Shown here: piece by piece, positions 8,254-16,694 of the stretch | Layout of the letters: each line of letters begins with the position of its first letter | Numbering within the stretch: the stretch's first letter is position 1 | Assembly: GCF_030315685.1 (NCBI RefSeq) | Contig: NZ_JASXSI010000008.1 | Span: forward strand, 62,001-126,000 | DNA length: 64,000 nucleotides | Direction of reading: 5' to 3' | Origin: Gordonia sp. ABSL11-1 | Lineage (GTDB): Bacteria > Actinomycetota > Actinomycetes > Mycobacteriales > Mycobacteriaceae | The notes under the pieces: generated by a model | The model's database searches: none | What the model was told of the DNA's origin: nothing | The model's input: the letters and a program-made list of their open reading frames with translations, nothing else | Program-made: the position numbers and the translations under genes

Positions 8254-8802
8254 ATGTCGTCGTCGTTCAACCCCTACGACCCGCTCCCGAGTCTGCCCGG
8301 CTTCACCCTGACCTCGGAGAGCCTCACCGACGGACAGGGTCTGCCCAACGCCCAGGTCAGTGGGATCATGGGTGCCGGTGGCGAGGATCTGTCGCCGCAG
8401 CTGAGCTGGTCCGGATTTCCTTCGGACACCAAGAGTTTCGCCGTCACGGTGTATGACCCGGACGCCCCCACCGCGTCCGGCTTCTGGCATTGGGCCGTCG
8501 CCGACATCCCGGCGTCGGTGACGTCGCTGGCCGAAGGCGCCGGTGACGAGACCGGAGCCGGCCTCCCCGAGGGTGCGGTGACACTCCCCAACGACGCGTC
8601 CGCCAAGCGTTTCATCGGGGCGGCCCCGCCGCCCGGACACGGCCCGCACCGCTACTACGTCGTCGTCCATGCCGTCGACGTCGAATCGCTGGGCCTGCCC
8701 GACGGGGCGACGCCGGCCTACCTGGGCTTCAACCTGTTCTCCCACGCGATCGCGCGTGCGAGCATCGTCGGTACCTTCGAGCAGGCGTCCGAGAACGTCT
8801 GA
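8254..8802 (+). CDS. PEBP/Raf-kinase-inhibitor-like protein (YbhB/YbcL family)
   Basis: Phosphatidylethanolamine-binding-protein fold of 182 residues. [15 protein letters not shown] is the diagnostic DPDxP ligand-pocket motif and [13 protein letters not shown] the second signature. An AGGAGAAAGG ribosome site before ATG 8254 fixes the start; the open frame runs further upstream without conservation. The mycobacterial relative (Rv2140c/TB18.6, from memory) binds small anionic ligands, but no firm physiological role is known. It follows the M20 peptidase on the same strand and ends before a strong hairpin. Confidence 0.9.
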   Translation: MSSSFNPYDPLPSLPGFTLTSESLTDGQGLPNAQVSGIMGAGGEDLSPQLSWSGFPSDTKSFAVTVYDPDAPTASGFWHWAVADIPASVTSLAEGAGDETGAGLPEGAVTLPNDASAKRFIGAAPPPGHGPHRYYVVVHAVDVESLGLPDGATPAYLGFNLFSHAIARASIVGTFEQASENV

Positions 8803-8855
8803 GCTCCCGCGCTCCGGCGTCCGATCGCACGGGCGCCGGAGGCGCGCCCTGGCCG

Positions 8856-8903
8856 CTGAGGAGCGAAGCGTCACGAAGGACCCTCTGACGCTTCGCTCCT
8901 CAG
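8856..8903. terminator. 18-bp perfect stem with 12-base loop between convergent genes
   Basis: CTGAGGAGCGAAGCGTCA at 8856-8873 pairs exactly with 8886-8903. It lies between the 3' ends of the PEBP gene and pyrD and has no T-run, so it probably stops transcription from both sides. A second small palindrome, GCTCCTCAGGAGC, lies just beyond it at the pyrD end. Confidence 0.7.
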
Positions 8904-8924
8904 GGAGCCTTGACGCCGAGCTCC

Positions 8925-10034
8925 TCAGGAGCGGTGTCGGCTGTCGGAACCGACGGCGTCGGCGAGACTCGCGAAACCGCCGGCACGGACCCGGGCCGCG
9001 ATCCCGTCGTGGATCTGCTTGGCCCACAACGGCCCGCCATAGATGAAGCCGGTGTAGCCCTGCAGCAAATCGGCGCCGGCGCAGATGCGTTCCCACGCCT
9101 GGTCGGCGGTCTCGATGCCGCCCACACTGACGAGCGCGACACGGCCACCCACGCGGGCGTGCAGCCTGCGCAGGACCGCGAGGGAGCGGTCGGCGAGAGG
9201 GGGCCCGGACAGACCGCCCGCACCCATCGCCGAGACCTCTCCGGCGGGCGTGCGCAGGCCGTGCCGGCCGATGGTCGTATTGGTCGCCACGATCCCCGCA
9301 AGCCCCAGCTCGACGGCCAGGTCGGCAACGGCGTCGATGTCGTCGTCGGCGAGATCGGGAGCGATCTTCACCAGCACCGGCACCGAGACCTCGTCGAGCA
9401 CGGCACGCAGGATCGGCCGCAGCGAGTCGACCGCCTGCAGATCACGTAATCCCGGGGTGTTCGGTGAACTCACGTTCACCACCACGAAGTCGGCGAGGGG
9501 CCCGAGAGTCCGTGCGCTGAACCGGTAGTCGTCGACCGCATCCTCGACGGGCACGATCTTGGTCTTGCCGATGTTGGCCGCGATGGGCACGCTGACGGGG
9601 CCGGGGCGCAGGGCCGCCAGGTGTGTGGCAGCGAGCTCCGCGCCGGGATTGTTGAAACCCATCCGATTGACGAGTGCACGGTCGGCAGGCAGACGGAACA
9701 GTCGCGGGGTGGGATTGCCCGGTTGTGGAGCACCGGTGATCGTGCCGACCTCGGCATAGCCGAAGCCGACCTGACCCCACGCGTTGACGGCCGACGCGGA
9801 CTTGTCGAAACCCGCCGCGAGACCGAGGGGAGCCGGGAAGTCGATGCCGAAGACACGCTGCCGGAGCACGGGATCATGCGAGGCCAGGATCTTCGCGGCG
9901 AGGTACCGCAGCAGCGGATTGCGGCCGGTGATGCCCAGGGCGCGGGCGGCGATCCCGTGGACACGTTCGGGCGCGAGCAGGAACATCATGCGCAGCAGCA
10001 CCGGATACACGATGCCGTTGATCCGGCTCAGCAC
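8925..10034 (-). CDS. pyrD: Dihydroorotate dehydrogenase, quinone-dependent (class 2)
   Basis: FMN enzyme that oxidises dihydroorotate to orotate in pyrimidine synthesis and passes the electrons to membrane quinone. The product has 369 residues. The N-terminal membrane-associating helices ([20 protein letters not shown]) define class 2. Conserved blocks in order are [44 protein letters not shown] (with the catalytic Ser), [15 protein letters not shown] and [13 protein letters not shown] 10034 overlaps the end of the DUF5703 gene by seven bases, so pyrD is translationally coupled as the last gene of a lipoprotein-DUF5703-pyrD operon. Confidence 0.95.
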   Translation of the reverse strand: MLSRINGIVYPVLLRMMFLLAPERVHGIAARALGITGRNPLLRYLAAKILASHDPVLRQRVFGIDFPAPLGLAAGFDKSASAVNAWGQVGFGYAEVGTITGAPQPGNPTPRLFRLPADRALVNRMGFNNPGAELAATHLAALRPGPVSVPIAANIGKTKIVPVEDAVDDYRFSARTLGPLADFVVVNVSSPNTPGLRDLQAVDSLRPILRAVLDEVSVPVLVKIAPDLADDDIDAVADLAVELGLAGIVATNTTIGRHGLRTPAGEVSAMGAGGLSGPPLADRSLAVLRRLHARVGGRVALVSVGGIETADQAWERICAGADLLQGYTGFIYGGPLWAKQIHDGIAARVRAGGFASLADAVGSDSRHRS

Positions 10035-10348
10035 GCCTGCGCACCCGCCTCGGTGTCGTTGCCGAAGCGGCGCCCACGGGGCGGTTTCTTGCGGCGCAGC
10101 AACACTTTTCGGGTTCCGTCCGAGTACAGTCGGACACGTTTGAGTTCCCAGCCGCCGAACTCTGCCTCGATGGAGAGTCGCATCGACGCGGTCACCCGCG
10201 TGACATCCGGGGGCAGCGTCAGCAGCACGCACTCGTGATCGTCGGTGGTGACCTCCCAACCGCGAGGATGACGCGAACCGAAACGTGAACCCGCGGGACC
10301 CATCCGGGTCGTGCCGGCATCGGCGGTCGGATCAGGCGACATGCTCAC
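10028..10348 (-). CDS. DUF5703 family small protein
   Basis: A 106-residue protein whose C-terminal half ([19 protein letters not shown], then VLLRRKK) is the DUF5703 signature known from actinobacteria; its function is unknown to me. It has no membrane segment, and the tail is basic and disordered. GTG 10348 overlaps the stop of the lipoprotein gene (GTGA) and the end of this gene overlaps pyrD, placing it in the middle of a three-gene coupled operon. An ATG two codons further in (10342) is an equally possible start. Confidence 0.75.
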   Translation of the reverse strand: MSMSPDPTADAGTTRMGPAGSRFGSRHPRGWEVTTDDHECVLLTLPPDVTRVTASMRLSIEAEFGGWELKRVRLYSDGTRKVLLRRKKPPRGRRFGNDTEAGAQAC

Positions 10349-11454
10349 CCTCCCGACGGACCGACGGTGACGACGCCGCGCAGGGCGTTCTGAGGTGTGG
10401 CGACCTGCAACCCGCCGCGCGCCGACAACACGTAGACCGTTCCGGTCGCGTCGTCGACGGCGATGCTGTCCGGTTGTGCGACTGCCGGGAACCGATGTTT
10501 CTCCTCGGGCTCACCCCCGGACAGGTCATAGGCCACCACCTCGTTGTTCGCCGTCGTCGACACCCACGCCAGGTTGCGCGTGTCGTCGTAGTCTACGGCG
10601 TACGGGCCGTTGGCCACGGGATAGCGGAACCGCATCACGAGCGGTGACCCGAAGAAGCCGATGAGCTCGTCGTCGCGCGTGTTGGCCACCAGGACACGGC
10701 CGTAGCGATCGACCGTGGAGGTGGTGGCGCCGTTACCCGCCCGCAACGCCGGACCGAGATTGCCGTCCGACAGTGTGACGGGGGTGACCGACGACTGTGC
10801 CCGGTCGAGGACGACGACCTGTTCGCCGGGCAGGTCTGCGTCTTCCGGGGAGACGGTGATGTCGTCGACCCGGACGAAACCGTCGATGACCCGACCCGGC
10901 CGGAGATCGCGGTCGAACACGAGTACGCGACCGTCGGCGGTGCCCACCAGCACCTGCCCGGAGGCGGTACGGGCCAGTGCCGTCGGGTCGGCGACCTCGG
11001 TCGGTGTCGTGGCGACCGCGCCGTCGGGGGAGATGCGTGCGATCACGTCGGGTCCGACGCCGACGAACGAGCCGTCACCGCTGCCGACGAGCCGGGTCAG
11101 GGGCGGTGTCGTGGACCGTTGCGGTTCGGCACCCGGAAGGGCGTCGCGGTAGCGGAGCACGGTTGTCCCGGCGGGATCGAGCACTGCGACGACGCCGTCG
11201 TCGACGGCCAGTCCGCGACTGCCGGCGGGTGTCGGCAGAACGATGCCGGCCGGTGCTGCAGCCGGGCCCGGGGGCGCGGCGGGCGCGGTGGCCGGTGTGA
11301 CAGTCGGCACATCGGGTGCGGACGGCGTGTCCGACGGCCCGCACGCGGCCAGGGTCACCGCGACTGCGATCACGCTGAACCCGACGGCAAGAGGTCGGGA
11401 CCGCGACACCATGTCGAAAAGGCTGGTCGGGTGCTTCGATCTGGCCGCGTGCAT
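10345..11454 (-). CDS. Putative lipoprotein with beta-propeller-like body (LppL-like position)
   Basis: Predicted exported lipoprotein of 369 residues. The signal helix [19 protein letters not shown] ends in a lipobox, LAAC, with the Cys as lipid anchor. A Pro/Ala-rich linker follows ([18 protein letters not shown]). The rest is a series of beta-repeats ([34 protein letters not shown]) like those in YncE/NHL propellers. In M. tuberculosis the lipoprotein gene lppL sits beside pyrD in the same way (recalled). ATG 11454 has CAAGAT six bases upstream; ATG 11412 is an alternative that would start right at the signal peptide. The ligand is unknown. Confidence 0.75.
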   Translation of the reverse strand: MHAARSKHPTSLFDMVSRSRPLAVGFSVIAVAVTLAACGPSDTPSAPDVPTVTPATAPAAPPGPAAAPAGIVLPTPAGSRGLAVDDGVVAVLDPAGTTVLRYRDALPGAEPQRSTTPPLTRLVGSGDGSFVGVGPDVIARISPDGAVATTPTEVADPTALARTASGQVLVGTADGRVLVFDRDLRPGRVIDGFVRVDDITVSPEDADLPGEQVVVLDRAQSSVTPVTLSDGNLGPALRAGNGATTSTVDRYGRVLVANTRDDELIGFFGSPLVMRFRYPVANGPYAVDYDDTRNLAWVSTTANNEVVAYDLSGGEPEEKHRFPAVAQPDSIAVDDATGTVYVLSARGGLQVATPQNALRGVVTVGPSGG

Positions 11455-11580
11455 GCCACCATCTTGCGTCACGTCACCGGCGACGACGGATCGGGGTCGG
11501 GGGTCGCGACCACGCCGGATCTGCCGCGGATGCCGGGAAACGCCGACGCCGAGGATGCGGTGGGACCCTTCGATTGCACG

Positions 11581-11586
11581 TAGCAT
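11581..11586 (+). promoter_or_regulatory. Possible leaderless -10 hexamer (TAGCAT) of uppP
   Basis: TAGCAT ends eight bases before GTG 11595, slightly wide for a leaderless start but the only promoter-like hexamer near the conserved N-terminus. Confidence 0.35.
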
Positions 11587-11594
11587 CTGCGGCC

Positions 11595-12437
11595 GTGAGC
11601 GACACCATGACATGGGCCCAGGCGATCGTGCTCGGTGCTGTGCAAGGCGTGACCGAGTTCCTGCCGATCTCGTCGTCGGGTCACCTGCGGATTGCGTCGG
11701 AGTTGATGTTCGGGGAGGACGCCGGAGCGTCGTTCACCGCGGTCACGCAACTCGGCACCGAGGCGGCCGTCCTCGTCTACTTCGCCCGGGACATCGTGCG
11801 AATCGTGACGGCGTGGTTCGGGGGTCTGCTCCAGAGAGACGAACGCGGTCTCGACTACCGGATCGGGTGGTACGTGATCTTCGCGACCATCCCGATCGGT
11901 GTGCTCGGGTTCTTGTTCAAGGATCAGATCCGCACCACCGGCCGCAACCTGTGGCTCGTGGCGACGGTGCTCATCCTGTTCGCCGGGGTGATCTGGCTCG
12001 CCGAGCGGTACGGCCGCAAGGAGCGATCCATGGATCAGCTGACCCTGCGGGACGGTCTGGTCATGGGTCTGGCGCAATGCCTCGCGCTGGTGCCGGGCGT
12101 GTCGCGCTCCGGCGCGACCGCCAGTGCCGGGCTGTTCCTCGGCCTCGAACGCGAGGCCGCGTTCCGCTTCTCGTTCCTGCTCGCCATCCCGGCGGTCACG
12201 GCCTCGGGACTGTTCAGCCTGCCCGACGCCTTCGATCCGAGTGGTGAGGGCATGGAGGCGACCGGATCCCAGCTGTTGATCGCCACGCTGATCGCCTTCG
12301 TGATCGGGTACGCGTCGATCGCGTGGCTGCTGCGTTTCGTCAGCGCCCACTCGATGAACTGGTTCGGTGCGTACCGCGTGATCCTGGGCCTGACCGTCAT
12401 CGGTCTGCTGTCCGCAGGCGTGATCAGCGCGACCTGA
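11595..12437 (+). CDS. uppP: Undecaprenyl-diphosphatase (UppP/BacA)
   Basis: Integral membrane phosphatase that recycles C50-C55 polyprenyl diphosphate to the monophosphate carrier for peptidoglycan and arabinogalactan synthesis; it confers bacitracin tolerance. The product has 280 residues with about eight transmembrane helices. Both catalytic motifs are present: [14 protein letters not shown] (Glu- and Ser-rich, residues ~15-28) and [13 protein letters not shown] (mid-protein). GTG 11595 gives the usual N-terminus; a TTG 21 bases upstream is less likely. It stands divergent from the lipoprotein operon and just before the phosphatase gene (17 bases). Confidence 0.95.
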   Translation: MSDTMTWAQAIVLGAVQGVTEFLPISSSGHLRIASELMFGEDAGASFTAVTQLGTEAAVLVYFARDIVRIVTAWFGGLLQRDERGLDYRIGWYVIFATIPIGVLGFLFKDQIRTTGRNLWLVATVLILFAGVIWLAERYGRKERSMDQLTLRDGLVMGLAQCLALVPGVSRSGATASAGLFLGLEREAAFRFSFLLAIPAVTASGLFSLPDAFDPSGEGMEATGSQLLIATLIAFVIGYASIAWLLRFVSAHSMNWFGAYRVILGLTVIGLLSAGVISAT

Positions 12438-12441
12438 GCCG

Positions 12442-12447
12442 TAAGGT
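12442..12447 (+). promoter_or_regulatory. Leaderless -10 hexamer (TAAGGT) of the histidine phosphatase gene
   Basis: TAAGGT ends seven bases before ATG 12455, which is the conserved start of the phosphatase. It overlaps the first bases after the uppP stop codon. Confidence 0.5.
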
Positions 12448-12454
12448 TGGACCC

Positions 12455-13240
12455 ATGACCGTGATTTTGGTGCGGCACGGACGTTCCACGGCCAACACGT
12501 CGGGTGTGCTCGCCGGCCGGACCCCCGGGGTCTCGCTCGACGAGAAGGGGCAGGAGCAGGCATCGGCACTGCTCGAGCGGCTCGGGGTGTGCATCGGCGA
12601 GATCAGCGCCGTCGCCCGCTCGCCGCTGGACCGCTGTGCGCAGACCGTGGCCCCGCTGATGGCCGCTCTCGACGCCGACCCCGATCGCGACGTCCCCGAA
12701 CTCGTGGTGGACGCGCTGGCCGAGGTCGACTACGGCGCATGGACCAACCGGCCGATCAAGGACCTGCTGAAGGAGCCCCTGTGGAAGACGGTCCAGCAGC
12801 ATCCCTCTGCCGCCGTCTTCCCGGACGGGGAGGGACTGGCGAACGTCCAGGCGCGGGCGGTCACCGCCGTTCGTGACCTCGATCGTCGTTTCGGCGGCGA
12901 GGACGGCAGCGGCGTCTGGGTGGCCTGCTCGCACGGTGACGTCATCAAGGCGATCATCGCCGACGCGATGGGTATGCACCTCGACTCGTTCCAGAGGATC
13001 GTCGTCGAGCCGGCATCGGTCAGCGTCATCCGCTACAGCGCCACGCGACCCTACGTACACACCATCAACAGCACGGCGGTGCTGTCGGTGCCGCCGCCGC
13101 ACAAAGAGAAGCCGGCGCAGACCGCCCCGGACAGCGACGGGGACGCGTCCGCCGACGACGCCGTCGTCGGCGGATCGACGGGAGTCGACGACCGTGATCG
13201 CGGTGTCCGGACTGCGGCCACCCCACTCGCACGCGGATAA
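12455..13240 (+). CDS. Histidine phosphatase superfamily protein (MSMEG_4193-type)
   Basis: Phosphoglycerate-mutase-like enzyme of 261 residues. The catalytic LVRHGRSTAN lies at residues 4-13, ARSPLDRCAQT supplies the second arginine, and the second His is in WVACSHGDVIKAI. The family (I recall it as TIGR03848, 'probable phosphomutase') has no assigned substrate. The last ~40 residues are an acidic, disordered tail. It is followed after 25 bases by the DUF3090 gene and then the kinase-like gene and mshC, an order I recall as widely conserved in actinobacteria, which suggests the three act together. Confidence 0.85.
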   Translation: MTVILVRHGRSTANTSGVLAGRTPGVSLDEKGQEQASALLERLGVCIGEISAVARSPLDRCAQTVAPLMAALDADPDRDVPELVVDALAEVDYGAWTNRPIKDLLKEPLWKTVQQHPSAAVFPDGEGLANVQARAVTAVRDLDRRFGGEDGSGVWVACSHGDVIKAIIADAMGMHLDSFQRIVVEPASVSVIRYSATRPYVHTINSTAVLSVPPPHKEKPAQTAPDSDGDASADDAVVGGSTGVDDRDRGVRTAATPLARG

Positions 13241-13265
13241 TGGACCGAACAGACAAGGAGGTGTG

Positions 13266-13988
13266 ATGTCTCGCGCGATACACGTGTTCCGGACCCCGGA
13301 TCGGTTCGTCGCCGGCACGGTCGGCCAGCCGGGGGACCGGACGTTCTACCTCCAGGCCGTACACGAGACCCGGATCGTCAGCGTGCTCCTCGAAAAGCAG
13401 CAGGTGGCGATCCTCGCCGATCGCATCGGCGCATTGCTCGAGGAGATCCATCGCCGGTTCGGCACGCCGATCCCTCCGGAGGACGATCGGGTGGGTGATC
13501 TGAGCCCGCTGGTCATGCCGGTGGATGCCGAGTTCCGGGTGGGCACGATGGGGCTGGGCTGGGACGCCGAGTCCGAGGCGGTCGTCGTGGAACTCCTCGC
13601 GATCACCGAGGGCGAATTCGACGAGAGCGTGGTGCTCGACGACACAGATGAGGGACCGGACGCGGTGCGGGTGTTCCTCACCACCGAGGCCGCCCGGGAG
13701 TTCGCGGCACGGTCCTCGCGGGTGATCTCCGCGGGCCGTCCGCCGTGCCCGCTGTGCCACGAGCCGCTCGATCCGGATGGTCACCTGTGTGTCCGTACCA
13801 ACGGCTACAAGCGGGAGGCCGAGTTGAGCAAGTCGCTCGACTTCGTCGACCCGGAGGTGTTCCGCAACCTCACCGCCATGCAGGACGACACCGGATACCT
13901 CGACCCGGAGCCCGACCCCGGATCGGAGGGGACCGAGCACGGTCCCGAGTCCGGGGATGACACCGAGCCCGGCTCGTCGCAGGACTGA
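13266..13988 (+). CDS. DUF3090 family protein with CxxC zinc-knuckle-like segment
   Basis: A 240-residue actinobacterial protein of unknown function. The N-terminal two thirds form an alpha/beta domain (HVFRTPDRFVAGTVGQPG at the start). Near residue 160 CPLCHEPLDPDGHLC has the spacing of a zinc-binding knuckle, and the tail (DPEPDPGSEGTE) is acidic and disordered. AAGGAGGTG directly before ATG 13266 is a near-perfect ribosome site, the strongest in the neighbourhood. The gene lies between a histidine phosphatase and a kinase-like gene, so a role in recognising a phosphorylated substrate is possible; that is inference only. Confidence 0.85.
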   Translation: MSRAIHVFRTPDRFVAGTVGQPGDRTFYLQAVHETRIVSVLLEKQQVAILADRIGALLEEIHRRFGTPIPPEDDRVGDLSPLVMPVDAEFRVGTMGLGWDAESEAVVVELLAITEGEFDESVVLDDTDEGPDAVRVFLTTEAAREFAARSSRVISAGRPPCPLCHEPLDPDGHLCVRTNGYKREAELSKSLDFVDPEVFRNLTAMQDDTGYLDPEPDPGSEGTEHGPESGDDTEPGSSQD

Positions 13989-13989
13989 T

Positions 13990-14910
13990 GTGACCGTCGG
14001 CGAACCGTCCGCTCCCGGGTCCGGCCCATCGGCCGACGCACCGCGGGATTCCGACGACCGGCGCGGTTCCGGGGACGGCCGAACCGACGCGCTGCGCACC
14101 GGGGAGCTGGTCATCATCGGGCGCATCCCGTCCGCGAGCAATGCCACGCTGGTCTGCGACGCCGTGCTCGGGGAGACCGAGGTGCGGTGCGTGTACAAAC
14201 CCGTGCGCGGTGAGGTTCCGCTGTGGGACTTCCCGGACGGCACACTGGCCGGTCGCGAGGTCGCGTCCTACCTCGTCTCCGAGGCGCTGGGGTGGTCGGT
14301 CATCCCGACGACCGTGCTGCGCGACGGCCCGCTCGGGCCGGGCATGGTCCAGCGCTGGGTCGACACCGCCGACAACGAGGAGCACCCGGTCCATGTCGGC
14401 GGCGCCACGGAATTACCGTCACCGCGGATCGAACTCGTCGATCTGTGTCCCGCCGACACCGTCCCGGTCGGCTACAAGGCCATCCTGCGGGCCATCGACG
14501 CCGGCGGGGAACCGGTGGTACTCGTGCATGCCGACGACCCACGACTGCAGCGGATGGCCGTGCTCGACGTCGTGTTGAACAACGCCGACCGTAAGGGCGG
14601 GCATGTGCTCGAAGGACTCGACGGCGGTGTCTACGGCGTCGATCACGGCATCTGCCTGCATCCCGACGACAAGCTGCGCACCGTGCTCTGGGGCTGGGCG
14701 GGAGAGCAGATCCCGGCCCATCTGCTGGCCGACCTCGTCGAGCTCGGCGAGCATCTCGTCGCGCCGGGTCATCCGCTGGCCGAGGAACTGTCGGGCCATA
14801 TCACCGAGGACGAGGTCCTCGCCCTGGCCGAACGGGTGGACGATCTGGTGACCACGTCCCGGATGCCGATGACGCCGGGCCATCGACCCATCCCGTGGCC
14901 GCCCTTCTGA
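13990..14910 (+). CDS. SCO1664 family protein, kinase-like (PI3/4-kinase or HipA-like fold)
   Basis: A 306-residue protein with the layout of an atypical kinase: an ATP-site Lys in RCVYKPVRGE, a helix-C-like region (LAGREVASYLVSEALG), a catalytic loop VLNNADRKGGHVL resembling the HRD loop of PI3K and HipA-type kinases, and a DFG-like GVDHGICLH. All expected catalytic residues (Lys, Asp-Asn, Asp) appear intact, so an active kinase is plausible; the substrate is unknown. The first ~35 residues are disordered. GTG 13990 follows the DUF3090 stop by one base. The pairing with a phosphatase gene two places upstream is suggestive of a reversible phosphorylation switch. Confidence 0.82.
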   Translation: MTVGEPSAPGSGPSADAPRDSDDRRGSGDGRTDALRTGELVIIGRIPSASNATLVCDAVLGETEVRCVYKPVRGEVPLWDFPDGTLAGREVASYLVSEALGWSVIPTTVLRDGPLGPGMVQRWVDTADNEEHPVHVGGATELPSPRIELVDLCPADTVPVGYKAILRAIDAGGEPVVLVHADDPRLQRMAVLDVVLNNADRKGGHVLEGLDGGVYGVDHGICLHPDDKLRTVLWGWAGEQIPAHLLADLVELGEHLVAPGHPLAEELSGHITEDEVLALAERVDDLVTTSRMPMTPGHRPIPWPPF

Positions 14911-14981
14911 TCTCCCTCTGTCTCTGTCGGATCATCCCTCCGGCCCGGGGCCCGCGTAAGGCAGCTGTGTGACAGTCATGG

Positions 14982-15008
14982 GTGGACGGTCCCCGCGCGA
15001 TCGTCCAC
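14982..15008. repeat. Inverted repeat in the mshC promoter region
   Basis: GTGGACG (14982-14988) and CGTCCAC (15002-15008) are perfect inverted arms 13 bases apart, ending 12 bases before the mshC -10 hexamer and spanning the expected -35. It may be an operator or a weak terminator of the upstream gene. Confidence 0.4.
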
Positions 15009-15019
15009 AGAGCGGGCCA

Positions 15020-15025
15020 TACAGT
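15020..15025 (+). promoter_or_regulatory. Leaderless -10 hexamer (TACAGT) of mshC
   Basis: TACAGT ends six bases before ATG 15032. This supports that ATG over the longer frame that opens at 14969. Confidence 0.5.
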
Positions 15026-15031
15026 GGACCC

Positions 15032-16279
15032 ATGCAGTCTTGGCCTGACCCCGCCCTCCCGGCCGTACCGGGTACCGGGCCGGCACTCCGCCTCTTCGAT
15101 ACCTCCGACGCACAGGTACGTCCCGTCAGCCCCGGTGCGACCGCCACGATGTACGTCTGCGGGATCACCCCGTACGACGCGACACACCTGGGGCATGCCG
15201 CCACCTATGTCACGTTCGATGTCGTCAACCGGGTGCTGCGCGACCTCGGCCACGACGTTCACTACGTGCAGAACGTCACCGACGTCGACGATCCGCTGTT
15301 CGAACGGGCGGAGCGCGACGGTGTCGACTGGCAGGATCTCGGCGCCCGCGAGACCCAACTGTTCCGCGACGACATGGCGGCCCTGCGGGTGCTGCCGCCT
15401 CGTGATTACATCGGTGCGATCGAGTCCGTGGGCGAGGTCATCGAGGTGGTCGGCAAGCTCCTCGCATCGGGTGCCGCCTACGTCGTCGACGATCCCGAGT
15501 TCCCCGATGTCTACTTCCGCACCGATGCGACCGAGCAGTTCGGCTACGAGTCCGGCTATGACCGGGCGACCATGGAGCGGTTCTTCGCCGAGCGGGGCGG
15601 CGACCCCGATCGACCGGGCAAGCGCGATCCCCTCGACGCACTGCTGTGGCGAGCCGCCCGCGACGGCGAACCGTCATGGGAGTCGCCGCAGGGACCGGGC
15701 AGACCGGGGTGGCACATCGAGTGCTCGGCCATCGCCCTCAACCGACTCGGCGTCGAGTTCGACATCCAGGGCGGCGGCAACGATCTGATCTTCCCTCATC
15801 ACGAGTTCTCGGCAGCACATGGTGAGGCGTTGACCGATTCGCGGCGCTTCGCCCGTCACTACGTCCACACCGGCATGGTCGGTCTGGACGGTGAGAAGAT
15901 GTCGAAGAGTCGGGGCAATCTCGTCTTCGTCTCCGTACTGCGGCGCGACGGAGTGGATCCGGCGGCCATCCGTCTGGCCCTGCTGTCGTCGCACTACCGG
16001 GCCGACCGGATGTGGACCGACGCCATCCTCGACGACGCGCGCACCCGCCTCGACCGCTGGCGAGCGGCGACCTCGGCGCCCGCCGGTCCCGATGCCGCGC
16101 CGGTCATCGCGCGGGTCCGTGAACACCTCGCCGACGATCTCGACACCCCGAAGGCCCTCGATGCGATCGATGGCTGGTGTCGCGACGTCGAGGCGGGTAT
16201 CGGCCGGTCGGACACGGCGCCTCACGAGATCTCGCAGGCCGTCGACGCCCTGCTGGGAGTCGAACTCGCCTCGCGGTGA
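15032..16279 (+). CDS. mshC: L-cysteine:GlcN-Ins ligase, mycothiol biosynthesis
   Basis: ATP-dependent ligase that joins cysteine to 1D-myo-inosityl-2-amino-2-deoxy-glucopyranoside, the third step to mycothiol, the main thiol of actinobacteria. It derives from cysteinyl-tRNA synthetase. At 415 residues it lacks the tRNA-binding domain of Cys[22 protein letters not shown] contains a zinc Cys and the HIGH-type motif (HLGHA); WHIECSA and [11 protein letters not shown] complete the cysteine/zinc site; EKMSKSRGN is the KMSKS loop. It sits directly after the SCO1664-type kinase gene and has its own leaderless promoter. Confidence 0.95.
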   Translation: MQSWPDPALPAVPGTGPALRLFDTSDAQVRPVSPGATATMYVCGITPYDATHLGHAATYVTFDVVNRVLRDLGHDVHYVQNVTDVDDPLFERAERDGVDWQDLGARETQLFRDDMAALRVLPPRDYIGAIESVGEVIEVVGKLLASGAAYVVDDPEFPDVYFRTDATEQFGYESGYDRATMERFFAERGGDPDRPGKRDPLDALLWRAARDGEPSWESPQGPGRPGWHIECSAIALNRLGVEFDIQGGGNDLIFPHHEFSAAHGEALTDSRRFARHYVHTGMVGLDGEKMSKSRGNLVFVSVLRRDGVDPAAIRLALLSSHYRADRMWTDAILDDARTRLDRWRAATSAPAGPDAAPVIARVREHLADDLDTPKALDAIDGWCRDVEAGIGRSDTAPHEISQAVDALLGVELASR

Positions 16280-16309
16280 CTCCGCCCGTTCTGTCCGGAA
16301 CGGTCTCGG

Positions 16310-16315
16310 TACAGT
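16310..16315 (+). promoter_or_regulatory. Leaderless -10 hexamer (TACAGT) of the 102-residue gene
   Basis: TACAGT ends six bases before GTG 16322, the same hexamer and spacing as mshC. Confidence 0.45.
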
Positions 16316-16321
16316 TCTCCC

Positions 16322-16630
16322 GTGGCACGCACGCAGCACATCGACCCAGACACCACCGCCGGGGTATGGACGGTGGTCACCCGAACGTCGACCTATCTGC
16401 TGGACTTCGACGAGATGACGTTGCTCCGGGCGCCCGGCGTGGGCGGGACCGAGAGCGAGGAGTGGGCGGTGAGCCGTCTGCGCCGCGACTCCGAGGACAT
16501 CCCGCTGCTCGGTGTGAAGTCCTGCCGCGTCGGTGAGTCCGCGCAGTTCTGGGTCCGCGCGGCCGACGATCCGGACGTCCGGACCTGGCGCATCACCACG
16601 CCCGTCGTGTCGATCGAGCGGATCGGCTGA
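16322..16630 (+). CDS. Small hypothetical protein, 102 residues
   Basis: I do not recognise this protein. It is soluble, beta-rich and without Cys clusters or signal peptide. It begins MARTQHIDPDTTAGVWTVVT, contains YLLDFDEMTLLRAPG (an ordinary strand-turn-strand) and ends VVSIERIG. It has a good leaderless promoter and no overlap with other genes, and its codon use has the expected G/C at third positions, so it is probably real. It lies between mshC and the converging PAC2 gene. The amino-acid pattern is compatible with a small beta-barrel binding domain, nothing more. Confidence 0.65.
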   Translation: MARTQHIDPDTTAGVWTVVTRTSTYLLDFDEMTLLRAPGVGGTESEEWAVSRLRRDSEDIPLLGVKSCRVGESAQFWVRAADDPDVRTWRITTPVVSIERIG

Positions 16631-16694
16631 GGCTCCACCCCACGCGTTCTCCGAGCGCGCCGCCGTCGAACCCGCCGCCGTGCCCGACCCGCGG

